Assembly: GCA_913057235.1 (NCBI GenBank) | Contig: CAJXNI010000001.1 | Location: 1 to 64,000, forward strand | Origin: an uncultured Bacteroidota bacterium | GTDB taxonomy: Bacteria > Bacteroidota > Bacteroidia > Flavobacteriales > Schleiferiaceae | Reading direction: 5' to 3' | Length of the DNA: 64,000 nucleotides | Shown: positions 1-8,544 of the stretch, in pieces | Layout of the letters: every line of letters begins with the position of its first letter | Position numbering within the stretch: position 1 is the first letter of the stretch | The notes under the pieces: model-generated | Databases searched by the model: none | What the model saw: the letters and a program-made list of their open reading frames with translations, nothing else | Told to the model about the DNA's origin: nothing | Position numbers and translations under genes: made by a program

Positions 1-268
1 CCTCCTAAAATCGCTTCAAGCCATAGGGCCATCGCCAATGGCGCCTATAGGTAAGTTTTCGAATCACCTTAGTCCTAGTTGTATTTACTTATTTAATGTA
101 ACTGATTTTCAAGGTGCCCCACCTACCCCACCTCCGCTAAACAGGGCTTAAACTAAAACAAGAATTGCCTGGCTTTGGTAAAATGCCGTGGTTGTTGCCT
201 TTGTGCAAGCATCGGCCTAAAGCCTAACGGACTCTATTTGTTTAATCCTGTAAAATTGAAAATACTCA
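1..268. other. Non-coding leader before the first receptor gene
   Basis: No convincing gene is seen here. One plus-strand frame is open from the left edge to about position 150, but its translation is low in complexity and proline-rich, and I do not recognise it. The stretch probably holds the end of an upstream intergenic region and the leader of the receptor gene. No riboswitch core such as a cobalamin box could be identified. Confidence 0.4.
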
Positions 269-2695
269 ATGAAATTAAAAATTGCGTTACTCCTTTTTTG
301 GGGAGTAACTCTACACGCCCAAACTCAAAATATACGGGTTTTAGATGCAGAAGATAAAACCCCAATTGAACGGGTAACCCTTAGCAGTATTGTAAATAGC
401 ACTTTTAAAGTAAGTGATGATAAGGGAATTATTGAGGGCGATTGGCTAAAGAACGCCCGCCCAGAAGAAACCTTTGAAATTCGCTGCATGGGCTATGAGC
501 CTCTTATTGTAAGTGCCTTGGATTTAAAGGCATTGAATTATACCGTGTACTTACAGCCCAGCAAGCTTTCACTAGATCAGGTGGTGGTTTCAGCTACTCG
601 CTGGAATCAGTCTTCGCGTGAGCTTCCATTGCGCATCACCATTATTAAACCCAAAGATGTAAACTTTCAAAACCCCCAAACCGCGGCTGATCTTTTGGGC
701 CAAACCGGTGAGGTTTTTATCCAAAAAAGCCAGCAAGGGGGTGGCAGCCCCATGATTAGAGGCTTTGCCACTAACCGCCTTTTGCTGGCGGTAGATGGGG
801 TACGGATGAACAATGCCATTTTTAGGGGAGGCAATCTGCAAAATGTTATCTCTATAGACCCTTTTGCGGTTGAACGCACTGAGGTGTATTTTGGCCCGGG
901 TTCGGTCATCTACGGAAGTGATGCCATAGGCGGGGTCATGAGTTTTCAAACCCTTAGCGCTCAGCTTTCCAGCGATGACAAACTGTTTGTGAGTGGCAAG
1001 GCCAATGCCCGCCATGCCAGTGCCAACAATGAATTTACCGGCCATTTTGATGTGAATTTGGGCTGGGAAAAATGGGCCCTTCGCACCAGCTTTACCCAAT
1101 TTAACTTTGGTGATTTAGAGATGGGGCTAAATGGCCCCGATGCCTACCTACGTAATTTTTACGTGCAACGCATAGACAGTACCGATCAGGTAGTGCAAAA
1201 TACCGAGCCCCAAGTGCAAAAATTCACCGGATATCAGCAAACCAATTTGATGCAAAAGGTGCGCTTTAAACCCAATAGCCATTGGGATTTCAACTATGCT
1301 TTGCACCATTCAGAAACCAGTAATTACGACCGTTATGACCGCACCATACGCACCCGCAATGGTCAACCCAGAGCGGCTGAGTGGTACTACGGGCCGCAGG
1401 TGTGGCAAATGCATTTGTTGGAAACTTCGTTTAGTAAGCGTACGGCTTTGGCCGATAGAATTACCTTACGCACGGCTTACCAGCGTTTTGAAGAGAGCCG
1501 AAACACACGCGATTTTCAAAGTCCTGTGCGAGAAAGCCGGGCCGAACAAGTAGACGCTTACAGCGCCAACCTGGACATTCTAAAGCGAATAAGCCCAAGG
1601 CATAAGGTGTTTTATGGAGCTGAAGCTGTTCTAAATGAGGTGACATCGCGCGGCAGCGCAACCAACATTAACACCGGTACCCGCTTTAGGGTAGATGACC
1701 GGTACCCGCAAAGCACCTGGCAAAGTGTGGCGGTTTACGCCAACCACGAGTGGGAAATATCAGAAAAGGTAACTTCTCAGGTAGGAGCACGCTACAATCA
1801 GTTTAGGCTAAATGCCGACTTTAGTCGCAATCTGGACTTTTTCCCGTTCCCTTTTCAAGAGGCAAGTTTAAATAACGGAGCCCTAACTGGCAGTGCAGGC
1901 CTGGTGGTGAGGCCTAACGAGAATGTAAAGCTGCGCGCCAATTTTAGCACCGCCTTTAGAGCGCCTAATGTAGATGACATTGGGAAGGTTTTTGACAGCT
2001 CTAGTGATGATGCAGTTTTGGTGGTTCCTAACCCAAACCTGCAGGCTGAGTGCGCCTACAATACCGAAATAGGGGCCGCCTTTATCATCAGCCAAAGCTT
2101 TAAACTAGATTTTACCGCTTACTACACTTTGCTAAACCAAGCCCTGGTGCGCAGGCCTTTTAAACTAGCTGGGGCCGATAGTGTAGTGTACAATGGTGAG
2201 CTCAGTGAAGTGCAGGCTGTCCAAAACGCTGCCCAAGCCCGAGTGTACGGTCTACAGGCTGGCTTTGAGTGGCAACTTAGCAAGGCCTTGAGTTTTAGCA
2301 CCCAGGTAAACTACCAAAGAGGCGAAGAAGAGCTGGAAGATGGAAGGGTTTCCCCCTCGCGTCACGTAGCGCCATGGTTTGGCAGAAGCGCCTTAAATTT
2401 TCAAACCGACCAGCTGCGCCTGCAACTTTACAGTCAGTACAGCGGAGGCGTGGCACCAGGCCAACTCAATTTTGAAGAAGCCGGTAAAGGGCATTTGTAC
2501 CTGCGCAATGCCCAGGGGGCACTATATTCGCCCGGTTGGTACACGCTTAATTTTAAGGCCAGCTACCAATTTACTGAGACCTTGCTACTCACGGCCGGTC
2601 TTGAGAATATCAGCAATCAACGTTATCGCCCCTACAGCTCTGGCTTAGTGGCCCCCGGCCAAAACTTTATTTTGGGTTTGCAGGCTCAATTTTAA
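269..2695 (+). CDS. TonB-dependent receptor, heme/hemoglobin-type
   Basis: This is an outer-membrane active transporter that takes up a large ligand using TonB energy. The 808 residues begin with a signal peptide (about 1-17, cut after LHA). A carboxypeptidase-regulatory-like domain follows (about 22-95), then a plug (about 105-225) with the run MIRGFATNRLLLAVDGVR, then a barrel ending in aromatic F. A FRAP motif at residues 563-566 and an NPNL motif at 588-591 are hallmarks of HmuR/HemR-type heme and hemoglobin receptors. I see no histidine between them, where those families usually carry an axial ligand, so heme as the ligand is an inference. A terminator follows, and heme A synthase is the next gene, which fits an iron/heme theme. 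The family is sure; the substrate is not. Confidence 0.9.
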   Translation: MKLKIALLLFWGVTLHAQTQNIRVLDAEDKTPIERVTLSSIVNSTFKVSDDKGIIEGDWLKNARPEETFEIRCMGYEPLIVSALDLKALNYTVYLQPSKLSLDQVVVSATRWNQSSRELPLRITIIKPKDVNFQNPQTAADLLGQTGEVFIQKSQQGGGSPMIRGFATNRLLLAVDGVRMNNAIFRGGNLQNVISIDPFAVERTEVYFGPGSVIYGSDAIGGVMSFQTLSAQLSSDDKLFVSGKANARHASANNEFTGHFDVNLGWEKWALRTSFTQFNFGDLEMGLNGPDAYLRNFYVQRIDSTDQVVQNTEPQVQKFTGYQQTNLMQKVRFKPNSHWDFNYALHHSETSNYDRYDRTIRTRNGQPRAAEWYYGPQVWQMHLLETSFSKRTALADRITLRTAYQRFEESRNTRDFQSPVRESRAEQVDAYSANLDILKRISPRHKVFYGAEAVLNEVTSRGSATNINTGTRFRVDDRYPQSTWQSVAVYANHEWEISEKVTSQVGARYNQFRLNADFSRNLDFFPFPFQEASLNNGALTGSAGLVVRPNENVKLRANFSTAFRAPNVDDIGKVFDSSSDDAVLVVPNPNLQAECAYNTEIGAAFIISQSFKLDFTAYYTLLNQALVRRPFKLAGADSVVYNGELSEVQAVQNAAQARVYGLQAGFEWQLSKALSFSTQVNYQRGEEELEDGRVSPSRHVAPWFGRSALNFQTDQLRLQLYSQYSGGVAPGQLNFEEAGKGHLYLRNAQGALYSPGWYTLNFKASYQFTETLLLTAGLENISNQRYRPYSSGLVAPGQNFILGLQAQF

Positions 2696-2710
2696 AACTA
2701 CTACCTCTTG

Positions 2711-2744
2711 CCCGGTGAGCACCTACCCGCTCACCGGGCTTTTT
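2711..2744 (+). terminator. Rho-independent terminator after the receptor
   Basis: A perfect 10-bp stem (CCCGGTGAGC with GCTCACCGGG) and an 8-nt loop are followed by CTTTTT. It ends the receptor transcript. Confidence 0.9.
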
Positions 2745-2814
2745 ATTAGCTAACTTGGTAGTTGTGTTAGGGCTTTTCTATTAGCCAAGGGATGAAAAAA
2801 TAAGGCGCGTACGT

Positions 2815-2822
2815 TAAATTTG
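2815..2822 (+). promoter_or_regulatory. -7 element of the ctaA promoter
   Basis: TAAATTTG, continuing into CACC, matches the Bacteroidota -7 box TAnnTTTG. It ends only 4 nt before the annotated ATG. The transcript would therefore be nearly leaderless, or translation would start at the second in-frame ATG at 2839. No clear -33 TTTG is seen. Confidence 0.5.
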
Positions 2823-2826
2823 CACC

Positions 2827-3864
2827 ATGGAAAGATGGATGCGGAGACTGAGCCGCCTGGAGATTGTTTTGATTTTTTTAGTAATTATTGCCGGAAGCGT
2901 GGTGCGCATGACCGGCTCTGGCATGGGTTGCCCCGATTGGCCCAAGTGTTTTGGATACATGATACCCCCTACTGAACGCAGCACTTTAGAGTGGCAAGCC
3001 AACCGTAGTTTTCAAAAAGACAACATTATTATTGTTAATGAGGCGCTGTATCAAGCCAAGAAATCATTCACCAGTGGCACTACCTACCAACCCGAAAACT
3101 GGGAAAAATACACGCGTCATGATTACGCCATCTTCAACGCCAAACACACCTGGATTGAGTACATAAACCGACTGCTGGGGGCCTTATCGGGTTTACCCAT
3201 GCTGGCTTTGGTAGTGCTCAGCATTTTTTATTTTAAAAGAGACCGCAGGCTTCTACTCTTGAGTGGGGCAGGATTGTTTATGCTGGGTTTTGAGGCCTGG
3301 CTGGGTAAGCTGGTGGTAGACGGAAATCTTATACCCGGCAGCATTACCATCCACATGATTGGGGCACTTATGATTGTTTCACTGCTCTTGGTTTTAAACG
3401 GCTTGCTAAGCCAAAAAAACTGGAAAACACTGTATTACACCCCCCGCTTTAAGAATTTGCTGATTGTAGCCTTAGTTTTCACGCTGGTGCAAATTGTACT
3501 GGGCACCCAGGTTCGGGAGCAAGTTGACAGCTTCACTAAAATGGGACTGGCACGCAGCAGCTGGATGGAAAACCTGGATGTGACTTTTTACATCCACCGC
3601 AGTTTTAGTCTGGCCATTTTGGCTTTAAATGTTTGGCTGTGGCACCAGAACCGAAAACAACAATATGGTTTTTGGCAGCTAAATGCAATTATGCTACTAC
3701 TGGGTGTAGAAATTTTGATTGGCATTATTTTGGCCTATTTTGATCTGCCCGCCTGGACTCAACCCACGCATCTATTGCTGGGAGCGCTGTTGTTTGCTTT
3801 ACAGCTTCAGGCACTAGTACAGTATTCATTTGCGCCTAAAAAACGTGTGATTCCTGTGGAATAG
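2827..3864 (+). CDS. ctaA: Heme A synthase (COX15/CtaA family)
   Basis: It oxidises the C8 methyl of heme O to give heme A for aa3-type cytochrome oxidase, within the inner membrane. The 345 residues carry about eight hydrophobic helices. The four family histidines sit in the expected settings: H107 (HTWIEYINR), H176 (HMIGA), H257 (HRSFS) and H315 (HLLLGALL). A cysteine pair, C35 and C41, lies in the first periplasmic loop. The length fits the longer proteobacterial/eukaryotic COX15-like type rather than the short Bacillus type. A -7 box lies directly upstream, so the true start could be the ATG at 2839. It stands alone between a terminator and a convergent operon. Confidence 0.93.
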   Translation: MERWMRRLSRLEIVLIFLVIIAGSVVRMTGSGMGCPDWPKCFGYMIPPTERSTLEWQANRSFQKDNIIIVNEALYQAKKSFTSGTTYQPENWEKYTRHDYAIFNAKHTWIEYINRLLGALSGLPMLALVVLSIFYFKRDRRLLLLSGAGLFMLGFEAWLGKLVVDGNLIPGSITIHMIGALMIVSLLLVLNGLLSQKNWKTLYYTPRFKNLLIVALVFTLVQIVLGTQVREQVDSFTKMGLARSSWMENLDVTFYIHRSFSLAILALNVWLWHQNRKQQYGFWQLNAIMLLLGVEILIGIILAYFDLPAWTQPTHLLLGALLFALQLQALVQYSFAPKKRVIPVE

Positions 3865-3877
3865 AGCCCCGAAGGTT

Positions 3878-4108
3878 TTAGGACTCTCCGCCTTGTGGCT
3901 GATCTTCTTCGTAAAGAATATCCATGGCAGCAAAGCTATCTTTAAAGTTGACTTGCAGCTTAATACCACCCAAACCGCCCATGGGCAATATGGTATTGAT
4001 ATTTTCATTGCTTATGAAAGTCTTTATTCCAGAGGCCTCTAACTTTGACTTCAGCAGATAGGCCTCATTTAAGGAGTTAAGCTCCGCTATAGTTACTAAT
4101 TCTGCCAT
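3878..4108 (-). CDS. DUF2007 family small protein
   Basis: This is a 76-residue soluble protein. It matches the DUF2007 (putative signal-transducing) pattern: an early segment about moving between residues (LNEAYLLKSKLEASGI), a middle glycine-rich turn and the element IKLQVNFKDSFAAMDIL. The function is not established. It starts with ATG and overlaps the end of gldD by 13 bp, so it is the last gene of the mutY-ssb-gldE-gldD cluster. The overlap suggests translational coupling. The family assignment is from memory of the pattern and is moderately sure. Confidence 0.7.
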   Translation of the reverse strand: MAELVTIAELNSLNEAYLLKSKLEASGIKTFISNENINTILPMGGLGGIKLQVNFKDSFAAMDILYEEDQPQGGES

Positions 4109-4665
4109 TCCAGGGTATTGACCAGATGCAAGACCTCATCAGCCATGAAATCATTTACGGGACGTAAAGAATCTGCATTGGGTATAGCGTAGAAATAAAC
4201 TACCCCTCTTAAAAAGTGACGGCTGCTATCGGTAACAAAAAACTGCGTGCTGGTAGCGGCATCGCCTTGCAGGCGATACATCAATCCGTAGACCCGGGCC
4301 GAGTCATCGTAAATCAGATTCTCTTCAATTCCGGCCGCCTTTACCGTGTGCTCATAGGCCAGGCGGTGCCCATCGGCAATAAGCCGGTTGATGTTAGAAT
4401 CATTCACCGCCTTGTAGGTCATTTGTACAGTAGCTCTGAGGTTTGGGTATTTTAGGTTGCCCCAACAGTTTTTCTTGGGGAGCCATTGCGCTACTTTATT
4501 GTACTCAAAAGAAAAGGGGCAATCTGTTTCCAGTGACTGATATTCTTTCTCCGGCAATTCAATTCTAAAATAACCCTTTGGTTTGGGCGTATAATCATTT
4601 TTGCAGGCAAATGCCAGAATGGCTGCAAGAAAAAATAACAATAATTGGGATTTAAGAATCTTCAA
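4096..4665 (-). CDS. gldD: Gliding motility lipoprotein GldD
   Basis: GldD is a lipoprotein needed for Bacteroidota gliding and linked to the type IX secretion apparatus. The 189 residues begin with a lipoprotein signal whose lipobox ends at C21 (ILAFAC). The family hallmark KPKGYFRIELPEKEY follows at about residues 28-42, as does the FSFEYN segment. It begins with TTG and overlaps the 3' end of gldE by 14 bp, a coupling usual for this gene pair. The order mutY-ssb-gldE-gldD matches known Flavobacteriia synteny and supports the call. No ATG lies nearby. Confidence 0.92.
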   Translation of the reverse strand: MKILKSQLLLFFLAAILAFACKNDYTPKPKGYFRIELPEKEYQSLETDCPFSFEYNKVAQWLPKKNCWGNLKYPNLRATVQMTYKAVNDSNINRLIADGHRLAYEHTVKAAGIEENLIYDDSARVYGLMYRLQGDAATSTQFFVTDSSRHFLRGVVYFYAIPNADSLRPVNDFMADEVLHLVNTLEWQN

Positions 4666-5995
4666 TATCCTCCGTGTTTTGGGGTAGTAAAGTTACTTTT
4701 ATCCTTTTGATTCTTCTTCCTTCCAGGCTTTCTACGGTAAAAATAAAGCGGTCAAATTCTATTTCTTCACCCTTTTGGGGAAACTTGCCGGATACTTCCA
4801 GTAAAAAGCCCGCTAGAGTATCCGCTTCCGCGCGATGTTCTTCAAACTGCTCCTCATCAGCATGGACTACTTTGAAAAAATCAGTGAGGTGAATCTTTCC
4901 CTCAAACACATAGTTAAAGTCATCTAGCTTGGAGTAGACCAACTCTTCATCGTCAAACTCATCACTAATTTCGCCCACAATTTCTTCAATCACATCTTCC
5001 AGGGTAATAATTCCTGAGGTACCGCCAAATTCATCGGCCACAATAGCCAAATGAATTTTTTTCTCTTGAAATTCTTTTAAAAGATCATCTATTTTTTTGT
5101 TCTCAGGTACAAAAAAGGATTCTCTAATGAGTTGGGTCCAATCGAAATCAGCAGGCTCATCTATGTAAGGCAGTAAGTCTTTGATGTAGAGGGTGCCTTT
5201 AATCGTATCAAAATTATCTACATACACCGGAATACGAGAGTAGCCGCTCTCTAAAATCACCTTCAACACCTTGTGATAGTTCCACTGCTCATCCACGCAG
5301 GTAACATCCAGCCGGCTTTTCATAATTTGTTTTACGGTGGTGCTGCCAAACTTTACAATGCCCTCTAATATTTTTTGGTCTTCAACGCTGGCACTTTCTT
5401 GCGAGGTTAGCTCTAAGGCCTGGCTAAGATCATCAACCGAAAGGTTATCAGTTTTACTTTTTAAACGCCTTTCAATTAAACCAGAACTACGCACCAATAC
5501 CATACTAAGGGGCTTAAAAATTTGCCTTAAGATTTGCATGGGGCGGCACATGAAACTACTAAAGCCTAATGGATCTTTAGAGGCGTACACCTTTGGCAGC
5601 ACTTCTCCAAAAAGTAGAATTAAAAAGGTTATACCTACCACCTGAATGCCTATTTCCAAGGCTTGATTTTCAGCAAAATTGAAGAGCTGCGTAGTGAGGA
5701 ATGAACTGAGAATAACTATACCTACGTTGATAAAGTTATTGGCAATGAGAATAGTCCCCAAAAGCGTTTTGGGTTTGTCCAGCAAGTCGTACAAACTTTC
5801 ATACAAAGCTTTCTTGCTGCTTTTAATAGTGTCTAAATCCTGAGTTTTTAAGGAGAAAAAAGCCACTTCACTGCCACTAACCAAGGCACTGCCAATAAGC
5901 AGAATTAAAAGCACCAAAAGAGGGGCAATGAGCTCAGGCTGAAAAGGTTGGAGAATTTCTAATAGTAAGCTAAAACTGGGAGGTTCGGGGTCCAA
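4652..5995 (-). CDS. gldE: Gliding motility-associated protein GldE (CNNM/CorC type)
   Basis: This is an inner-membrane protein of the HlyC/CorC (CNNM) superfamily that supports GldD function. The 447 residues hold an N-terminal DUF21 membrane domain of about four helices (about 20-180). A pair of CBS domains (about 215-345) includes the signature DEFGGTSGIITLEDVIEEIV. A C-terminal CorC/HlyC transporter-associated domain runs from about 360 to 435. It starts with TTG and sits 24 bp after ssb. GldE is homologous to magnesium/cobalt efflux proteins, but its transport activity is not proven. The adjacent gldD makes the gliding assignment firm. Confidence 0.92.
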   Translation of the reverse strand: MDPEPPSFSLLLEILQPFQPELIAPLLVLLILLIGSALVSGSEVAFFSLKTQDLDTIKSSKKALYESLYDLLDKPKTLLGTILIANNFINVGIVILSSFLTTQLFNFAENQALEIGIQVVGITFLILLFGEVLPKVYASKDPLGFSSFMCRPMQILRQIFKPLSMVLVRSSGLIERRLKSKTDNLSVDDLSQALELTSQESASVEDQKILEGIVKFGSTTVKQIMKSRLDVTCVDEQWNYHKVLKVILESGYSRIPVYVDNFDTIKGTLYIKDLLPYIDEPADFDWTQLIRESFFVPENKKIDDLLKEFQEKKIHLAIVADEFGGTSGIITLEDVIEEIVGEISDEFDDEELVYSKLDDFNYVFEGKIHLTDFFKVVHADEEQFEEHRAEADTLAGFLLEVSGKFPQKGEEIEFDRFIFTVESLEGRRIKRIKVTLLPQNTEDIEDS

Positions 5996-6019
5996 CTAAG
6001 GTAGTTTGGTTAATACTAA

Positions 6020-6469
6020 TTAAAAGGGCAGGTCATCCTCCTCATCGCCCTGAGGCAATGAAGGGCTGGACTGTGGTTGAGCCGCATTTGAGGGACTGGC
6101 ACTGGCCGGACCTTGAGAACTTCCCTGCTCTTGACGTGGGCCACCTAACATGGTCATGTTATCGCCCTGGATTTCTGTAGTATACTTTCGTTCGCCTTGA
6201 GCATCTTCCCAACTGCGGGTTTTAATTTTACCTTCAATAAAAACTTGGTCGCCTTTTTTCAAATACTTTTCGGCTACCCCTGCAAGTCCACTTCTTAAAA
6301 CTATGGTATGCCATTCGGTTTGGGTAACTTTTTCACCTTGGCGGTTGGTGTACGTTTCAGAAGTAGCAATAGGGAAACGCGCCAAGCTGTTACCGCCTTC
6401 AAAGGTTTTAATTTCTGGGTCTTTTCCCAAATTGCCTATTAACATTACTTTATTTAAGGAACCGGCCAT
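6020..6469 (-). CDS. ssb: Single-stranded DNA-binding protein
   Basis: SSB coats single-stranded DNA in replication and repair and recruits partners through its acidic tail. The 149 residues have an OB fold (about 4-107) opening with NKVMLIGNLGKDPE and containing TEWHTIVL. A Q/S/P-rich linker follows and ends in the canonical acidic tip DEEDDLPF. A strong promoter-like pair lies in the 3' end of mutY, so ssb and the gld genes can be transcribed independently of mutY. Confidence 0.97.
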   Translation of the reverse strand: MAGSLNKVMLIGNLGKDPEIKTFEGGNSLARFPIATSETYTNRQGEKVTQTEWHTIVLRSGLAGVAEKYLKKGDQVFIEGKIKTRSWEDAQGERKYTTEIQGDNMTMLGGPRQEQGSSQGPASASPSNAAQPQSSPSLPQGDEEDDLPF

Positions 6470-6485
6470 AGTTTTTGATTTCTTT

Positions 6486-6516
6486 CAAATTTAAATGATT
6501 TCTCATTTTAATCAAA
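6486..6516 (-). promoter_or_regulatory. Promoter for ssb-gldE-gldD
   Basis: Read on the minus strand, TTTG (6513-6516) is followed after exactly 19 nt by TAAATTTG (6486-6493), 17 bp before the ssb start. The -33 part lies inside the last codons of mutY. The spacing and both boxes fit the Bacteroidota sigma-factor consensus. Confidence 0.65.
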
Positions 6517-7575
6517 CGGCAAATTTAGCTGTTTTTCATTGAGAAATTGGCGTAAAGGCCTTGGGAATGCCAAGTCTTTTAAAGAGGCTTTAGCAATCCA
6601 TTGGCAGTGGCTGAATGCAGCCGGTTTATCCTCAAAATGAATAGGTAGAATAGTGATGTGCAGGGTTTGATGACTTAATTTATGTGCTCTAAGTTTCACG
6701 GGAGTATCCAGTTGGAAAGCTCGTAATCCCAAATCTAAAAAGTCCTTGCTCTCCAGCACCTCTTGTACTTCTTTGGGCTCTTCAAATTCCAGTAAGGGAA
6801 ACTCAAATAAACCCTTCCAAATATTATCTCTTCTTTTAGAAACCGCTACCTGCTTTTGATATTGAGGGTACACGTAAAAGAAGTGCCGCACCCGATTGTA
6901 CTTTTTACGTTCCTTAACCGGGTATTGGGCTACAGCAGATTGGGCATAGGCGCTGCAATAATCCTTCACGGGACATTGCCGGCAGTTGGGCTTAGTTGGT
7001 GTGCACTGTAAGGCACCGAGCTCCATCATGGCTTGATTATGCAAATCGGGCTGGCCTTTATTAAGAAGCTTTTGGGCGTAGCCTTTAAAAACCTTTTTTC
7101 CCTGAGTGGTATTCACGGGCGTAGCATCACCAAACAAACGGCTAAGTACCCTAAATACGTTGCCGTCTACCACGGCCACCCCTTCGCGATAGGCAAAAGA
7201 GGCTACTGCCGCGGCTGTATAGTCTCCCACCCCCTTGAGCTCTAGCAAGCCCTGGTAGCTGGATGGAAAGTTACCATCTCTATTATGACTTACCTCTTTT
7301 GCGGCTGCGTGTAAGTTTCGAGCGCGGCTGTAATAGCCCAAACCCTCCCAGGCTTTTAAAACCTCTTCTTGGGGGGCATTAGCCAAAGCATGCACATTGG
7401 GAAATTGGGTACTAAATTTAAGGTAATAAGGCAGGCCTTGACTTACCCTTGTTTGTTGTAGGATAATTTCCGACAGCCATATCAGGTAAGGGTCGGTAGT
7501 TTTTCGCCAAGGTAAATCACGTTTATGAACCTTATACCAATTTAAAAGGGCCTGTTGCAACCGCTCTATATTCAA
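6508..7575 (-). CDS. mutY: A/G-specific adenine glycosylase MutY
   Basis: It removes adenine mispaired with 8-oxoguanine in base-excision repair. The 355 residues have a helix-hairpin-helix glycosylase core. The catalytic acid is E36 in SEIILQQTR, the hairpin is LKGVGDYTAAA and the catalytic D137 is in VAVVDGNV. A 4Fe-4S cluster site C191-x6-C-x2-C-x5-C207 follows. The C-terminal NUDIX-like domain (about 225-350) is the part that recognises 8-oxoguanine. The start codon is TTG. It is divergent from the HU gene, which is the usual arrangement next to ssb-gldE-gldD. Confidence 0.96.
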   Translation of the reverse strand: MNIERLQQALLNWYKVHKRDLPWRKTTDPYLIWLSEIILQQTRVSQGLPYYLKFSTQFPNVHALANAPQEEVLKAWEGLGYYSRARNLHAAAKEVSHNRDGNFPSSYQGLLELKGVGDYTAAAVASFAYREGVAVVDGNVFRVLSRLFGDATPVNTTQGKKVFKGYAQKLLNKGQPDLHNQAMMELGALQCTPTKPNCRQCPVKDYCSAYAQSAVAQYPVKERKKYNRVRHFFYVYPQYQKQVAVSKRRDNIWKGLFEFPLLEFEEPKEVQEVLESKDFLDLGLRAFQLDTPVKLRAHKLSHQTLHITILPIHFEDKPAAFSHCQWIAKASLKDLAFPRPLRQFLNEKQLNLPFD

Positions 7576-7627
7576 AATAGTTGTAATTGAAGCATTTAGG
7601 GCTGTAAAAAAAGTAAAATCAAGTCTT

Positions 7628-7655
7628 TTTGTTACAGAAAATCAATCTATATTTG
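7628..7655 (+). promoter_or_regulatory. Promoter of the HU gene
   Basis: TATATTTG at 7648-7655 matches TAnnTTTG and is followed by CACC. A TTTG at 7628-7631 lies 16 nt upstream, slightly shorter than the best spacing. The 5' leader would be about 35 nt. Confidence 0.6.
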
Positions 7656-7697
7656 CACCCCTCAAAATTAGAGTTTTAACAAATAACCGATATAACA

Positions 7698-7994
7698 ATG
7701 ACTAAAGCAGACATCGTAACCAGAATTTCTGACAAAACAGGAATGGAGAAAGCGGATGTTCAAGCCACTGTAGAATCATTCATGAAAGAGGTTCGTAATA
7801 GTTTAGAGTCTGGTGAAAATGTTTACCTCAGAGGCTTTGGAAGTTTTGTGATCAAGACACGGGCCCAAAAAACGGGAAGAAACATTTCTAAAAACACAAC
7901 TATAATTATCCCTGCTCACAATATACCTTCTTTTAAGCCGGCTAAAACTTTTGTAGAGTCGGTAAAGAAAAAAGTGAAACCCTCTAATTCATAA
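7698..7994 (+). CDS. HU/IHF-family DNA-binding protein
   Basis: This is a 98-residue nucleoid protein that bends DNA as a dimer. It shows the HU fold: N-terminal helices (MTKADIVTRISDKTGMEKAD), then VYLRGFGSFVIKTR, then the DNA-binding beta-arm. The arm carries the NIPSFKPAK proline signature near residues 75-83. The arm segment (NTTIIIPAHNI) departs from the RNP sequence of typical HU, as is common in Bacteroidota. It is divergent from mutY and 5 bp upstream of the TPR gene, so the two are likely co-transcribed. Confidence 0.95.
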   Translation: MTKADIVTRISDKTGMEKADVQATVESFMKEVRNSLESGENVYLRGFGSFVIKTRAQKTGRNISKNTTIIIPAHNIPSFKPAKTFVESVKKKVKPSNS

Positions 7995-7999
7995 AGCCG

Positions 8000-8533
8000 T
8001 TGAAAACTGGCCCCATCATACTTGCATTATTAGGAATTGGTTTAGCACTGGCGCTGTTTTTCGCTCCGGTGAAGCCATCAGAGTCAGACACCTCTACGCC
8101 TGCAGAGCCTAGCGCAGCTGCCAGCGAAGCCGCAGATCACGAACACGATCACAACCACGCGGCAGATGTTGATGCCCAAATTGATACCATTTTGCAGCAG
8201 ATGCGAGCGCAGGAGCTTCCGCCCATGCAAGCGGTTATAGCTATACGTAACATTGCAGACGAGCATCCTGAAAATGTAAAGGCCAATTTTACTTTAGGCT
8301 TAATGTCCATTCAAACAGCCCAATTTGATAAGGCTGTGCAAAGATTTGAAGCCGTTTTAAAAGCAGACCCTCAAAATCCTGAGGCCATGCGATTGATGGC
8401 ACAAAGTCACTTAGGTTTGGGTGATACCGCTACCGCCAGAACTTTTTACCAGCGGGCTATTGAAAATGCACCCACAGAAGAAACAAAGTCTAGCATACAA
8501 AAGGAACTAGACCCGTTAAGTATTAATCCATAA
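8000..8533 (+). CDS. Membrane-anchored tetratricopeptide repeat protein
   Basis: This is a 177-residue protein with one N-terminal hydrophobic segment (about 5-24), either an uncleaved anchor or a signal. A histidine/aspartate-rich stretch (HEHDHNH, residues 47-53) follows. At least two TPR units (about 90-165) include LGLMSIQTAQFDKAVQRFEA and LGLGDTATARTFYQRAIENA. The histidine-rich stretch could bind metal, but this is only a possibility. It uses a TTG start 5 bp after the HU stop and precedes the small basic gene by 11 bp. The role is unknown; TPRs suggest protein-protein contacts on the periplasmic face. Confidence 0.8.
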   Translation: MKTGPIILALLGIGLALALFFAPVKPSESDTSTPAEPSAAASEAADHEHDHNHAADVDAQIDTILQQMRAQELPPMQAVIAIRNIADEHPENVKANFTLGLMSIQTAQFDKAVQRFEAVLKADPQNPEAMRLMAQSHLGLGDTATARTFYQRAIENAPTEETKSSIQKELDPLSINP

Positions 8534-8544
8534 AATTTTTTACC

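Noticed and set aside
1-150. Plus-strand open frame from the left edge
   Set aside because: The translation is low-complexity and proline-rich with no family, too short to support a partial gene.
1-268. Cobalamin or other riboswitch before the first receptor
   Set aside because: No conserved core box could be found, only short unrelated inverted repeats.
590-1099. Long minus-strand open frame inside the first receptor gene
   Set aside because: It is antisense to a clear receptor and has no recognisable domain; it mirrors codon usage of the real gene.
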